A DNA stretch of 64,000 nucleotides from the NCBI RefSeq assembly GCF_000211815.1, contig NZ_GL890964.1:37409-101408 (forward strand). Direction: 5' to 3'. This DNA comes from Moorena producens 3L (lineage in GTDB: Bacteria > Cyanobacteriota > Cyanobacteriia > Cyanobacteriales > Coleofasciculaceae). This document shows, in pieces, positions 16,929 to 26,463 of this stretch. How positions within the stretch are numbered: position 1 is the stretch's first letter; each line of letters opens with the position of its first letter. The position numbers were made by a program, and so were the translations under genes. The notes under the pieces are model-generated. The model was not told where the DNA came from, did not search any database, and saw nothing but the letters and a program-made list of their open reading frames with translations.

Positions 16929-18290
16929 ATGCCCTTGCCAGCAAATCTAGTCACCCTAACTACGACGGAAAATCAACAGACTTTAAGCATAAATCCCCCA
17001 ACCTCTGGTCTATCTTTGCAGGGAGTTATCAGCATACCAGGGGATAAATCGATTTCCCACCGAGCCTTAATGTTGGGAGCGATAGCCTCAGGAAAAACTA
17101 CCATTAAAGGGTTACTGTTGGGAGAAGACCCCCAAAGCACTGCTAGCTGCTTTCGTGCTTTGGGCGCAGATATCTCGGAACTTAATACTGAACAAGTGAT
17201 TGTTAAGGGTATAGGACTAGGGAAACTGCAAGAACCCGTTGATGTCTTAAATGCAGGTAACTCGGGTACTACCCTACGACTGATTCTGGGACTACTCGCC
17301 TCTGCTGCTGACCGATTTTTTACTGTAACCGGTGACAAGTCTTTGCGATCGCGTCCGATGTCCCGTGTGGTGAAACCCCTACAACAAATGGGAGCCAGCA
17401 TCTGGGGGCGTGAAGGTGCAACGCTCGCTCCCCTGGCCATTAAAGGCTCCGTTCTTAAACCAATTCACTACCACTCTCCCATCGCCTCAGCTCAAGTAAA
17501 ATCCTGTATTATCCTCGCTGGTTTAATGACCGAAGGACAAACAACTGTCACTGAACCAGCCCTCTCCCGTGACCACAGCGAACGGATGCTCAAAGCCTTT
17601 GGAGCTCAGATTATTACTGACCCAAAAACCAATAGTGTTACGGTGACAGGACCGGCTCAGTTGCAAGGGCAAGCCGTAATTGTTCCTGGTGATATTAGCT
17701 CAGCTGCCTTTTGGTTAGTAGCCGGAGCGATTGTACCCGGTTCAGAACTGATTGTGGAAAATGTGGGTGTTAACCCTACCCGTACAGGTATTTTAGAAGC
17801 CCTATCCATGATGGGGGCTGATATTGAGCTGTTAAATCAGCGAGTAGTGGCTGGGGAGCCGGTGGCAGATTTGCGGGTACGTCACGGTAACCTCATCAAA
17901 GGATGCACCATTGCGGGTGACTTGATTCCCCGCCTGATTGATGAAATTCCGATTTTAGCAGTAGCAGCAGTCTTTGCCCAAGGAACTACTATCATTCGGG
18001 ATGCAGCAGAACTGCGAGTTAAGGAAAGCGATCGCTTAGCGGTGATGGCATCCCAGTTGAACCAGATGGGAGCTAAGGTCACTGAATTGCCCGATGGTCT
18101 AGAGATTATTGGTGGTACTCCCTTAACCGGTACAGACGTGGATAGTCATACTGACCACCGTATTGCCATGAGTTTAGCGATCGCAGCCCTCAATTCCCAA
18201 GGTACAACTACCATTCACGGTGCTGAAGCGGCTGCCATCTCCTATCCAAACTTCACTACCACCTTGCAAGAGGTAATTAAGGCTTGTTGA
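16929..18290 (+). CDS. aroA: 3-phosphoshikimate 1-carboxyvinyltransferase (EPSP synthase)
   Basis: A 453-residue shikimate-pathway enzyme that joins PEP to shikimate-3-phosphate in the route to chorismate. Motifs: GDKSISHRALMLGAIASG, LNAGNSGTTLRLILG, TGDKSLRSRPM, SAQVKSCIILAGL, DISSAAFWLVAGAIV, LRVKESDRLAVMA and DHRIAMSLAIAAL, all expected. The ATG at 16929 leaves a 35-residue leader before the conserved core; a later start is possible. It is monocistronic here. It supplies the same pathway that the 4-hydroxybenzoate cluster at 36-48 kb draws on, but is not linked to it. Confidence 0.97.
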   Translation: MPLPANLVTLTTTENQQTLSINPPTSGLSLQGVISIPGDKSISHRALMLGAIASGKTTIKGLLLGEDPQSTASCFRALGADISELNTEQVIVKGIGLGKLQEPVDVLNAGNSGTTLRLILGLLASAADRFFTVTGDKSLRSRPMSRVVKPLQQMGASIWGREGATLAPLAIKGSVLKPIHYHSPIASAQVKSCIILAGLMTEGQTTVTEPALSRDHSERMLKAFGAQIITDPKTNSVTVTGPAQLQGQAVIVPGDISSAAFWLVAGAIVPGSELIVENVGVNPTRTGILEALSMMGADIELLNQRVVAGEPVADLRVRHGNLIKGCTIAGDLIPRLIDEIPILAVAAVFAQGTTIIRDAAELRVKESDRLAVMASQLNQMGAKVTELPDGLEIIGGTPLTGTDVDSHTDHRIAMSLAIAALNSQGTTTIHGAEAAAISYPNFTTTLQEVIKAC

Positions 18291-18688
18291 CCGTAAGTAT
18301 TCAGCTATCAGCTATCAGCTATCAGCGGTCAGCTGTCAGCTTTTGAATACAAGAGGTAAGCATTCGTTTAATAGTCACGAAAGCACAGCGCTTGTGGCCT
18401 GTGCCACAAAGAAGCCTGTGCCACAAAGCACCGATTGCGCTACGCCCACGCTACGGGAATGGCCAAGGGCTTTTACCCAGACTTTCAATTCTGATTAATC
18501 TTGAACTATTAAATTCTATCCTTAGAGGTTTATTTTAAGCATTAGGCTGACGGCATTAGGCTGACGGCTGACCGCTCAAAATAAATAAAAGTAAAGGGTA
18601 AAAGTTTCTAACATTACCCTTTACCCTTTACTAGTTACCCTTTAACCCAAATTTTTCCCCGAGCAGCTAGCCTAACTTATGAAGGCTA
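18291..18688. other. Intergenic with heptamer repeats and SDR fragments
   Basis: Contains TCAGCTA heptamers (18298-18345), CCTGTGCCACAAAG duplicated near 18400-18428, SDR-like CGATTGCGCTACGCCCACGCTACGGG (about 18433-18460) and GCTGACGGCATTA repeats (about 18545-18575). No gene seen. Confidence 0.6.
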
Positions 18689-19840
18689 TCACTCTATTTC
18701 AGGGATTGGAGAACTTAACAAAGCTAGTTTATGCAGCTGCTTGGCTTTGGATAGGAACAACCTTTCGTAGGCTTTAATATCCTTATCCTGAGCAAATTCC
18801 TGATAGTAGCGCTCTTTGCTGGCTAGTTTCATTTTTTGCAGTTCATCACCATCATTTAGCAGTATCTCCAGCTTCTCGTCCAATTCCGATTCATTTTTGA
18901 AATAGTGAGCACCAGGTCCTGCAACCCAACGATTGAAGCGATTATTGTTTGCCAGAACCGGTTGACCAGCGCTGAGGGCTTCTACTAAAGAAGGATTAGT
19001 GCCACCAACTTGATGTCCATGAATATAGAGTCGTGCGTGGAATCTCAAGGCATTAACCACTGACTTATTATAGATAGCACCAGGAAAGATCACCTCATCA
19101 CTGGCTGCTTCTAAAACTTGTTTGTGATAGGGTATCTGATCAGGTAAATAGCGACCAAGCACCACCAATTTAAGACCCCGATGTCGCCTGGAAAAGCCAG
19201 AAACAATCTCTAGAATCGAGTTTTCTGGTTCAGGTCTGGCAATCACCAAAGCATACTCCTTCGGAACCAGATTATAGGGGGTTAAAAGTTGTGAGTCGGC
19301 ATCAACAACTTTCTCGGTTCCATAAGGAATCATCGTGATTTTATCAGAAGCTACTTTTCGGGTCAATAAATGACTCTTGATTCCTGGATGATCAGCAATT
19401 AAACTGTTAGCTAACCAACACCCAGCCCATTCATTGAGATATAACCAAATTTTTTCAGGAAGCCTCCATTTACTGCGTTTCCATTCCAGACCATCCATAT
19501 TCATAAAATTGGTAATCCCTTTGAGGCGATACCAAATACTGAAGATGGCTGTGTTATAGCCAAGGGTAAGCACGATACCCTTTTGTTTGACCGCATGTAA
19601 TGTAGATTTCCAGTCAAAAATAATCGATCCCAGTGCGTTGCCATAGGGAACCGGTATATGAACCAGACGAATACCATGCCAGTATTCTTCAAACATCTGA
19701 TTTTTGTGCTCTTCCTGACAATATACTGTGACTTCCCATCCCTGAGATACAAGATATTTTGACAGCCGTTCCGCGAAAGTTTCAAATCCACCATATTGGG
19801 CGGGAATGCCACGGATACCAAGAATTGATAGTTTCAACAT
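18689..19840 (-). CDS. Glycosyltransferase with DUF1972-type N-terminus (GT4-like)
   Basis: A 383-residue GT-B glycosyltransferase. The N-terminus LSILGIRGIPAQYGGFETFAERL is the hallmark of DUF1972 proteins, many of which are rhamnosyl or other transferases of surface-polysaccharide clusters. The C-terminal half carries the nucleotide-sugar part (RPEPENSILEIVSGFSR, GGTNPSLVEALSAGQPVLANNNRFN). No membrane helix. It stands beside the AT-ACP-TE gene and other glycosyltransferases, consistent with an envelope/exopolysaccharide role. Donor and acceptor unknown. Confidence 0.88.
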   Translation of the reverse strand: MLKLSILGIRGIPAQYGGFETFAERLSKYLVSQGWEVTVYCQEEHKNQMFEEYWHGIRLVHIPVPYGNALGSIIFDWKSTLHAVKQKGIVLTLGYNTAIFSIWYRLKGITNFMNMDGLEWKRSKWRLPEKIWLYLNEWAGCWLANSLIADHPGIKSHLLTRKVASDKITMIPYGTEKVVDADSQLLTPYNLVPKEYALVIARPEPENSILEIVSGFSRRHRGLKLVVLGRYLPDQIPYHKQVLEAASDEVIFPGAIYNKSVVNALRFHARLYIHGHQVGGTNPSLVEALSAGQPVLANNNRFNRWVAGPGAHYFKNESELDEKLEILLNDGDELQKMKLASKERYYQEFAQDKDIKAYERLFLSKAKQLHKLALLSSPIPEIE

Positions 19841-21197
19841 TTTAGATGCCCGAGTCTAACAGTATACAAAGGAAAAAACTTGCCTTCCCAATTCACGATT
19901 TACTTGGACTAAGTGAGCTAAATCACGAAAATGCACCGAACAGCCGATAACAAACGGCTATCAAAGCGATGCAGAGGTGCGACCCGTGGCGAATTTAATT
20001 CGACGACTGTAAGCGCACCTAAGCGGTCTTGGGGGAAACCCCCACTCGCTATTGCATCAAGACAGGTAGATAAACCCGATAATTTTTTTTGCCTACCTTG
20101 AGCTGCTTTATCAATCAAGTAGATTTCTAGGATAAGGCTAGGCCATGATTTGTCAAAACTCTGTTAGTTTGGCGCAGTTTGACAATGGACTATTACCTGC
20201 CATTACTGAGATAGTATTTATCAACAAACCCTTAAAACCATTAAGTATAATACGTTCCAGCGCGGTTGTTAATGTCAGACTTGATTTGATTGTAATACTG
20301 CTGGAACGCACTACCCGGAGCAGAGGGGATGTGACGCGCTTCACGCTGTGTCCCCTACAAATTTAGGATTTGTGTGATCAATAGTCTCTGAACTTTAGGC
20401 GGTCGTTGAAGCGGTTGTGCCAACTTGTCAAAACTGCCATAATCTGTTACCATTTCAGGATTTTTTAGGACGAATAACTTGACCATAGATGCAAGAATCA
20501 CCATTAGTTTTCCAAACGGTTTAACGATGGCTTTGCTATTTAATCAGCCTTTCACACAGTATCTTAAAATCCCTGTCCAAATTCGATATTTTAACAAAAG
20601 TTAATGTTGTAAACAGCGGTCAATCAATTATCAATAAACTGCTACATATTGTAGTATCTCCCATTCAATCAACTCAACGGTGATCGACGTGGCACTGAGC
20701 GAGTTCATGGAAAAACCTCCAACAATTAAATTGAGCTGAAGCAACATCTGATTAGTGATCAGACTTGAGTGATCAGACTTGGGTAACAGGTTAATCAGAC
20801 TTTGTGAAAAAACTGTGAACTCATCTATCCGGTAGAGTAAACAATTAGCTATTTTAAGGTAATAAACTACCTAGTGACGTAGATTTGATGATAAAAGTTC
20901 CAGGATTTATAGGAGTTACTAAATTTAGTTGGTTTTGGCTCGCTAACCCACCAAATATGGGGGGTAATACTCAAAAAATATACTAAGTTTGGTGTAGGAA
21001 CGGGGGCAATGGGTAAGTCCTGATTGATCAAAAAAATCTCAAAAAAAATCTCAAACAGCGCGCTGAGTTGGCTTACAGTAAATCGTTTTACCCTGTTTTC
21101 AGGCTCAGTCTTGAAGAAATCCCAAAAAAAAGCTATACTGTATGAATTGAATAAGTAACGTTTGCTATATTAGTTTTGCTGTGAAATCTGAGCAATC
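19841..21197. other. 1.36 kb intergenic region upstream of the AT-ACP-TE gene
   Basis: No credible gene. It holds a GATGCAG element with a nested palindrome (19978-20058) and a GTTCCAGC(G/A)-type inverted pair near 20252-20308 (CGTTCCAGC / GCTGGAACG). The 3' half is AT-rich. The length may reflect a long leader, but I see no clear promoter. Confidence 0.5.
19978..20058. repeat. GATGCAG...TTGCATC repeat, copy 3, with nested palindrome
   Basis: GATGCAG (19978-19984) and TTGCATC (20052-20058) followed by AAGACAG, as in copies 1 and 2. Inside, AGGTGCG (19985-19991) and CGCACCT (20024-20030) bound a relative of the 5587-5627 palindrome. Confidence 0.7.
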
Positions 21198-23483
21198 ATG
21201 GCTCCCGCAAGTAACCTAATCAGCAACTGGGAAATCAGGGATGTGTTAGAACCGAGTACTCGCCAACCCCAACAACTACCGAAACAATTACCGAAACAAT
21301 TATTGATAAACGGCCAACAGCCCAAGCTTCAGCCGGTGGCATTTATGTTTCCAGGACAGGGAGCACAATATGTCAATATGGGGCTGGAACTAATCCATGA
21401 AATATCAACATTTCGTGATTTGATTGATCGATGCTCAGAACTCCTCAAACCCCATCTGGGTATTGACCTGCGCCATGTACTCTACCCAAAGCAGGAACAG
21501 ACGAATCAGGCCACAGAGCAACTGAAACAGACTACTATTACCCAGCCAGCCATGTTTGTGATCGAGTACGCCCTAGCTCAGTTATGGATGTCTTGGGGAG
21601 TCAGTCCCCAAGCGATGATCGGTCACAGTATCGGTGAATATGTGGCAGCCTGTGTAGCTGGGGTCTTCTCCTTAGAGGATGCATTATCTCTGGTTGCCCT
21701 TCGAGGGCAGATGATGCAACAACTGCCTGGTGGTTCAATGCTTGCTGTTCCTTTACCAGAACAAGAGCTGCAATCCCTGCTGGGTCAGGAACTATCCTTA
21801 GCAGTGATTAACGGGCCATCCCAATCAGTGATTTCTGGTCCTACTGATGCGATCGCATTATTACAAAACCAATTGGATCAACAAGGGCTAGAGTACCGCA
21901 GGCTACATACCTCCCATGCCTTTCATTCCAAGATGATGGAACCGATCTTGGACTCCTTCACCAACCAGGTAAAACAGGTTAGTCTCAATCCCCCACAAAT
22001 TCCCTACCTATCTAATGTTACTGGCACTTGGATTACAGCCGAGCAAGCAGTCAATCCAGGCTATTGGGCTCAGCATCTGCGGCAAACTGTGCGATTTTCT
22101 CAAGGTGTGCAACAGCTGTTGAAACAACCAGAGACGATCCTGCTAGAAGTAGGGCCTGGGCGAACCTTGAGCACATTAACTAAACGACACTCTCAGAAAG
22201 CGGTTGAGCAGCTGGTGCTAACGTCGGTACGTCATCCACGACAGGAGCAATCGGATCTAAGCTTCTTGCTCACTACCGTAGAACAGCTCAGGGAAGCAGG
22301 GGTATCAGTGGATTGGGATGGATGCTATGGTCAGACACCTGACCAGCAAGACATCCCAAGGCACAAAGGCCAAGAAGAGGATGCCCAAAAAGACAACAGT
22401 ACTCTGGTAGCACCTGACCAACCTCAGCCAGACTCATCCAACACCTTTGTTGCTCCCCGAGATGACTTAGAACGTCAATTGACCAAAATTTGGGAAAACG
22501 TCTTAGGAATCAAATCTATCAGTGTTACAGATAACTTCTATGACCTAGGAGGAGACTCTCTCCTAGCCGTGCGCCTGTTTGCTGAGATTGAGAAGGTTTT
22601 CCAGAAAAAACTGCCCTTAGCTTCTCTGCTGATGGCTCCAACTGTAGCCCAATTAGTCAACCAGCTGCGCCAAGACCAAGGAGCAGCACCTTGGTCCTCA
22701 GTAGTATCAATTCAGCCCAATGGTTCCAAACCGCCTCTATTCTGTATTCATGGAGCCGGTGGTAATGTTCTCAGTTTTCGGGATTTGGCACATTATTTGG
22801 GTTCCGAGCAACCGTTTTATGGACTACAATCATTGGGTCTCGATGGCAAACAGACTCCCCTGACCACAGTTGAAGATATGGCTCGCTGCTACCTCCAGGA
22901 AATACGTAGTATTCAGCCCAAGGGTCCCTATTTTCTGTCAGGATACTGCTTTGGAAGTAAGATTGCTCTGGAAATTGCTCAGCTGCTCCGCTTAGACGGT
23001 GATACAGTGGCTTTGCTAGCTCTCCTTGAACCTAGCCCTCTTGAATTCTCCACAAGTGAAAAGCAACTTCCCTATAAGCGCAGCTATAGTGACCGATTAA
23101 AAGGACTGTTTCAGCGATTGATTCACAGAGGTTTTCAAGACGTAATCAAGCAGCAATTCCTAAAGCTTGTTTCTAAATTATATCAGTCCTTTGGGATTTC
23201 TTTACCGCAATCTCTCCAAATCATCAAAGTCCAAGAAGCTAACACCTTCGCTTCAAAAAACTATGTGGCCAAACGCTACTATCCAAACCCAGTAACAATG
23301 TTCTTGACCAGTGAGCGGATTGCCCAGTCTCCAGAACTCCAAAAAGGCTGGATAGATTTAGTTACTGGAAACCTGGAAATCCAGGAAATCTCTGGTAAGC
23401 ACTTAGATGACCAACCAGGGAGTTTTCTCAAAGACCCCCATGTAGAGCTACTAGCTCAAAAAATTAGGGCTTGCATAGATTAG
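21198..23483 (+). CDS. Stand-alone AT-ACP-TE polyketide protein
   Basis: A 761-residue protein that looks like a PKS terminal module lacking a ketosynthase. Acyltransferase (about 46-340): FMFPGQGAQYVNMG, active Ser144 in GHSIGE, Arg in ALRGQMM, and HAFH (240-243), the malonyl-CoA signature with the catalytic His. Carrier protein (about 418-490): phosphopantetheine Ser454 in LGGDSLLAV. Thioesterase (about 510-761): the nucleophile position is Cys584 (GYCFG) rather than Ser; His in SGKHLDDQPG. It could charge itself with malonyl and release a product, but needs a KS in trans; the KS-AT-KR protein at 49186-53502 lacks exactly these parts. Flanked by glycosyltransferase genes. Confidence 0.9.
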   Translation: MAPASNLISNWEIRDVLEPSTRQPQQLPKQLPKQLLINGQQPKLQPVAFMFPGQGAQYVNMGLELIHEISTFRDLIDRCSELLKPHLGIDLRHVLYPKQEQTNQATEQLKQTTITQPAMFVIEYALAQLWMSWGVSPQAMIGHSIGEYVAACVAGVFSLEDALSLVALRGQMMQQLPGGSMLAVPLPEQELQSLLGQELSLAVINGPSQSVISGPTDAIALLQNQLDQQGLEYRRLHTSHAFHSKMMEPILDSFTNQVKQVSLNPPQIPYLSNVTGTWITAEQAVNPGYWAQHLRQTVRFSQGVQQLLKQPETILLEVGPGRTLSTLTKRHSQKAVEQLVLTSVRHPRQEQSDLSFLLTTVEQLREAGVSVDWDGCYGQTPDQQDIPRHKGQEEDAQKDNSTLVAPDQPQPDSSNTFVAPRDDLERQLTKIWENVLGIKSISVTDNFYDLGGDSLLAVRLFAEIEKVFQKKLPLASLLMAPTVAQLVNQLRQDQGAAPWSSVVSIQPNGSKPPLFCIHGAGGNVLSFRDLAHYLGSEQPFYGLQSLGLDGKQTPLTTVEDMARCYLQEIRSIQPKGPYFLSGYCFGSKIALEIAQLLRLDGDTVALLALLEPSPLEFSTSEKQLPYKRSYSDRLKGLFQRLIHRGFQDVIKQQFLKLVSKLYQSFGISLPQSLQIIKVQEANTFASKNYVAKRYYPNPVTMFLTSERIAQSPELQKGWIDLVTGNLEIQEISGKHLDDQPGSFLKDPHVELLAQKIRACID

Positions 23484-23511
23484 GTAATTGTCAGGTAATT
23501 GTTAATTTAAA

Positions 23512-23690
23512 CCTAAGCATTAAGCCGTCAGCGATCAGCTGTCAGCCATCAGCCATTGGCCACGCTGCGCGAACAGCTTTATTCAAAAGCACCTCAAGTA
23601 TCACCATCTGTAGTCCATAAGCTGAGAGCTGAGAGCTGATAGCTGAATGCTGAGAGCTGATACCTGATACCTGATACCTGAATGCTTACG
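23512..23690. mobile_element. Second copy of the heptamer-armed MITE-like element
   Basis: Starts CTAAGCATTAAGC and ends CTGAATGCTTAC, with GCTGA-type heptamers in both arms and the same middle segment (GCTTTATTCAAAAGCACC...CATAAGCTGA) as the 10338-10517 copy. An SDR piece (ATTGGCCACGCTGCGCGAACAG, near 23554-23575) lies inside. No clear target duplication. Confidence 0.6.
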
Positions 23691-24888
23691 AATTTATAAC
23701 TTCCTGATATAGATTCAACATTTGTTCACCGATTATCTCCCATGACCAATTCTCTGAAACTATCACTCGTCCTTTTAGTCCCATAGATATGCGCTTTTCC
23801 CCATTAGTTGCTAACTGCAACAGTGCTTGATCTAAATCATTGATCACTTGGGATAGGTTATCGACAGGCACTTTAATTCCCCAGTCTTCTTGAACCATCA
23901 ACGACGGTCCACCAATATCGAGACAAACCACAGGTCTACCAGAAGCCATTGCTTCCAACACCACCGTCGGCCAATGATCATGGAAACTCGGATGCATTAA
24001 CACGTCCACCTCTGCCATCCGTTGTAGCACCTGATCACGGGAAAGCTTCCCCCAAAAACGTACAGCATCACCGCATCCAAGGTCCTTGGCCAATTTCTGT
24101 AGCCTCTCCTTTTCAGGACCATCACCAATCAGCCAGTATTCACTAGTAGGTCGTTCACGATGGAACTGGGCAAAGGCACGGATGCCCAATGCAAACCCTT
24201 TCCAACCCAAAAATCTGCCGATACTAACCACTCGAAAGGGTTCGTCTTGGCGCTGGGGCAGTTGACCTAATCTTTCAATATCCTTTTGATTAAGACCAAA
24301 GGGAGGAAAAGCCTTAACTGGTAAATTGTCTGACCATTGGCTCGCTTCCCGAGATAGAATTAATTGGGCGCGAGAAGCAACAGACCACTGGGTAAAGCCA
24401 CCTAGAAGATTCATCGACACCATCCGAATCCGTTCCATCATGGCCGATTGTAGGGATAATGTCTTCAAGAGTACCGAAGGAATTTTATCTTTAGCTCCAC
24501 CATTCCAAATGAATGGTACATCTAGCCAGCCTATCCATGTTGGCAACCAGGAATTTTGATAAGTGACATGGTGAACTAAATCAAAGCCAATTTCGCTCTG
24601 GAGTTTTTTGGCCACAAAAAATGCTCTAATCTGCCAGGCGATATAGTACAAATAATGGGACAATCCTGAATTCCGAGACCCTTCAGACATTGCTACAAAG
24701 ATAAAGGTGACATTGTCTAAAGGTGAATTAGCCAATTCCTGTTCAATCTGAGATTGATCAGTTATGTTAGTGAGCACCCAACACTTATGGCTATGGTCTT
24801 TAGCTATTTGTTTTACGACATTCCAACCTATACCATATTCAGACCCTCTTACTGGGGAACAGCCATAAGCAGAAATCAGGATATTCAT
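23686..24888 (-). CDS. Glycosyltransferase family 4 (group 1)
   Basis: A 400-residue GT-B retaining glycosyltransferase. N-terminal Rossmann half starts MNILISAYGCSPVRGSEYGIGWN, the form of GT4 enzymes that begin with a CxP..GSE loop. C-terminal half has VSIGRFLGWKGFALGIRAF, WLIGDGPEKERLQKLA and HPSFHDHWPTVVLEAMASGRPVVCLD, including the E-x7-E-type donor site. No membrane segment. It belongs with the surrounding polysaccharide genes. Its stop lies inside the terminal repeat of the element at 23512-23690. Confidence 0.9.
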   Translation of the reverse strand: MNILISAYGCSPVRGSEYGIGWNVVKQIAKDHSHKCWVLTNITDQSQIEQELANSPLDNVTFIFVAMSEGSRNSGLSHYLYYIAWQIRAFFVAKKLQSEIGFDLVHHVTYQNSWLPTWIGWLDVPFIWNGGAKDKIPSVLLKTLSLQSAMMERIRMVSMNLLGGFTQWSVASRAQLILSREASQWSDNLPVKAFPPFGLNQKDIERLGQLPQRQDEPFRVVSIGRFLGWKGFALGIRAFAQFHRERPTSEYWLIGDGPEKERLQKLAKDLGCGDAVRFWGKLSRDQVLQRMAEVDVLMHPSFHDHWPTVVLEAMASGRPVVCLDIGGPSLMVQEDWGIKVPVDNLSQVINDLDQALLQLATNGEKRISMGLKGRVIVSENWSWEIIGEQMLNLYQEVINS

Positions 24889-25104
24889 GATTCTTTTTCC
24901 CTGATTAATTCAGCTGATAATTAGTTATATTTTAACAGTTAACAGACTTAGGCGTCTGACTAGGGAGTATGTTACCTTTGGAATTAGGTAAATTGATCCC
25001 CTCCGATCACAGGATAGACTATCCTGAAGCACTATAGAAACATCCAAGTGTGGGTCAGTGCTCACCAAAAACAGAGCTAGCCTTGAGAACTTGATTGGGC
25101 TGTA

Positions 25105-25227
25105 ATGGCTGTATGGCAGACTTGGGAACAGTCAGCGGAGATTAATCTAGGGGTGGTGGCGGCGGAGTTGAAGGAAGTCGATCGAGATTTGGTAGAAATT
25201 GATGCTACGATCGAGGGAGTTTTGTGA
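25105..25227 (+). pseudogene. 40-codon coding remnant, possibly end of a type I methyltransferase
   Basis: An ATG-to-TGA frame encoding a charged helical peptide (WEQSAEINLGVVAAELKEVD...). It faintly resembles the C-terminal helical segment of HsdM-type DNA methylases, but this is only an impression. It immediately precedes the ATPase/Toprim-like pair, so a defence-gene relic would make sense. It could also be chance. Confidence 0.25.
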
Positions 25228-25278
25228 TTAGTTGGGGATAGATGCTCCTTAAATGTTTGTTTAGGTAAATTAAATAGT

Positions 25279-26463
25279 ATGAAAATCCTTTCCATAAAAA
25301 TCAAAAACTATCGTGTCTTTGAAAACCTTGAAATAAAAAATATTCCCGCATTTTTTGTGATCGTTGGTGCCAACGGTACCGGTAAATCAACCCTATTTGA
25401 CATATTTGGTTTTATCCACGATGCTCTCAAAAATAATATTCGTCAAGCTCTCCAAGTTCGTGGCGGTTTCAATGAAGTTATTACCCGAGGGAAAGAGCAA
25501 GAAGATATCGAAATAGAACTGCAGTTCCGTATGAAAATTCTTGGAACTCAGCGCCTGGTCACCTATATTCTGATCATTGGACAGGAGAAGAGACGACCGT
25601 TCATAAAACGAGAAATTCTGCGTTATAAACGTGGCAAACAAGGTAAACCTTTTCATTTCCTAGACTTTCGAGAAGGAAAAGGATTCGCTATCATTAACGA
25701 AGAAAACTTTGAACAAGCTGACACAGAACTAGAAAGGGAAGAACAACAACTTGAATCCAGCGACATTTTAGCAATAAAAGGCTTAGGACAATTCCAACGC
25801 TTCAAAGCCGCCAGTGCCTTTCGTTCCCTGATCGAAAACTGGCATGTTTCCGACTTTCATATCAATGAAGCTAGAGGCAGCAAAGACGCACTCTATGCCG
25901 AACACCTCTCCCCCACAGGAGATAATATGGCATTAGTAGCCCAATACATCTATCAAGAACATCCCGAAATATTCGAGAAAATTCTCCAGCGAATGCAAGA
26001 GCGAGTCCCCGGCATTTCCAAAGTAGAAGCCAAAAACACCGAAGACGGCAGACTAATCCTAAAATTTCAAGATCAAGCCTTTAAAGACCCCTTTATCGAT
26101 CGCTATGTTTCCGATGGCACCATGAAAATGTTTGCCTATTTAATATTGCTCTTCGATCCTAAGCCTCACCCCCTGCTCTGTGTCGAAGAACCCGAAAACC
26201 AACTTTACCCCAGCCTTTTACATGAACTCGCCGAAGAATTTGCCAGCTATGCCCATCGTGGTGGCCAGGTCTTTGTGTCTACCCACTCCCCTGACTTTTT
26301 AAATGCCGTTCCCCTGGAGAGCATCTTTTGGCTGACCAAAGAACATGGGATCACCAAATTTTCAAGGGCTAAAGATAATCCAACCCTTGTCAATCTAGTC
26401 GAAGCTGGAGACTTACCCGGCTATCTCTGGAATCAAGGCTGGTTTAAAGGAGTTGCCCCCTAA
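25279..26463 (+). CDS. AAA/ABC-type ATPase (SMC/RecF-like, AAA_21), defence-associated
   Basis: A 394-residue ATPase: LSIKIKNYRVFENLEI start, Walker A GANGTGKST (about residues 33-41), a helical insert, an ABC-like signature YVSDGTMKMFAYL, Walker B LLCVEEPENQLYP and switch His VFVSTHSPDFL. This is the OLD/RecF-like class found in PARIS, OLD and related anti-phage systems. Its stop overlaps the next start (TAATG), so the two are translationally coupled. It probably senses or gates the activity of its partner. Exact system type is inference. Confidence 0.85.
   Translation: MKILSIKIKNYRVFENLEIKNIPAFFVIVGANGTGKSTLFDIFGFIHDALKNNIRQALQVRGGFNEVITRGKEQEDIEIELQFRMKILGTQRLVTYILIIGQEKRRPFIKREILRYKRGKQGKPFHFLDFREGKGFAIINEENFEQADTELEREEQQLESSDILAIKGLGQFQRFKAASAFRSLIENWHVSDFHINEARGSKDALYAEHLSPTGDNMALVAQYIYQEHPEIFEKILQRMQERVPGISKVEAKNTEDGRLILKFQDQAFKDPFIDRYVSDGTMKMFAYLILLFDPKPHPLLCVEEPENQLYPSLLHELAEEFASYAHRGGQVFVSTHSPDFLNAVPLESIFWLTKEHGITKFSRAKDNPTLVNLVEAGDLPGYLWNQGWFKGVAP

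Noticed and set aside
20145..20366. Overlapping ORFs on both strands upstream of the AT-ACP-TE gene
   Set aside because: Mutual shadows without recognisable protein features.
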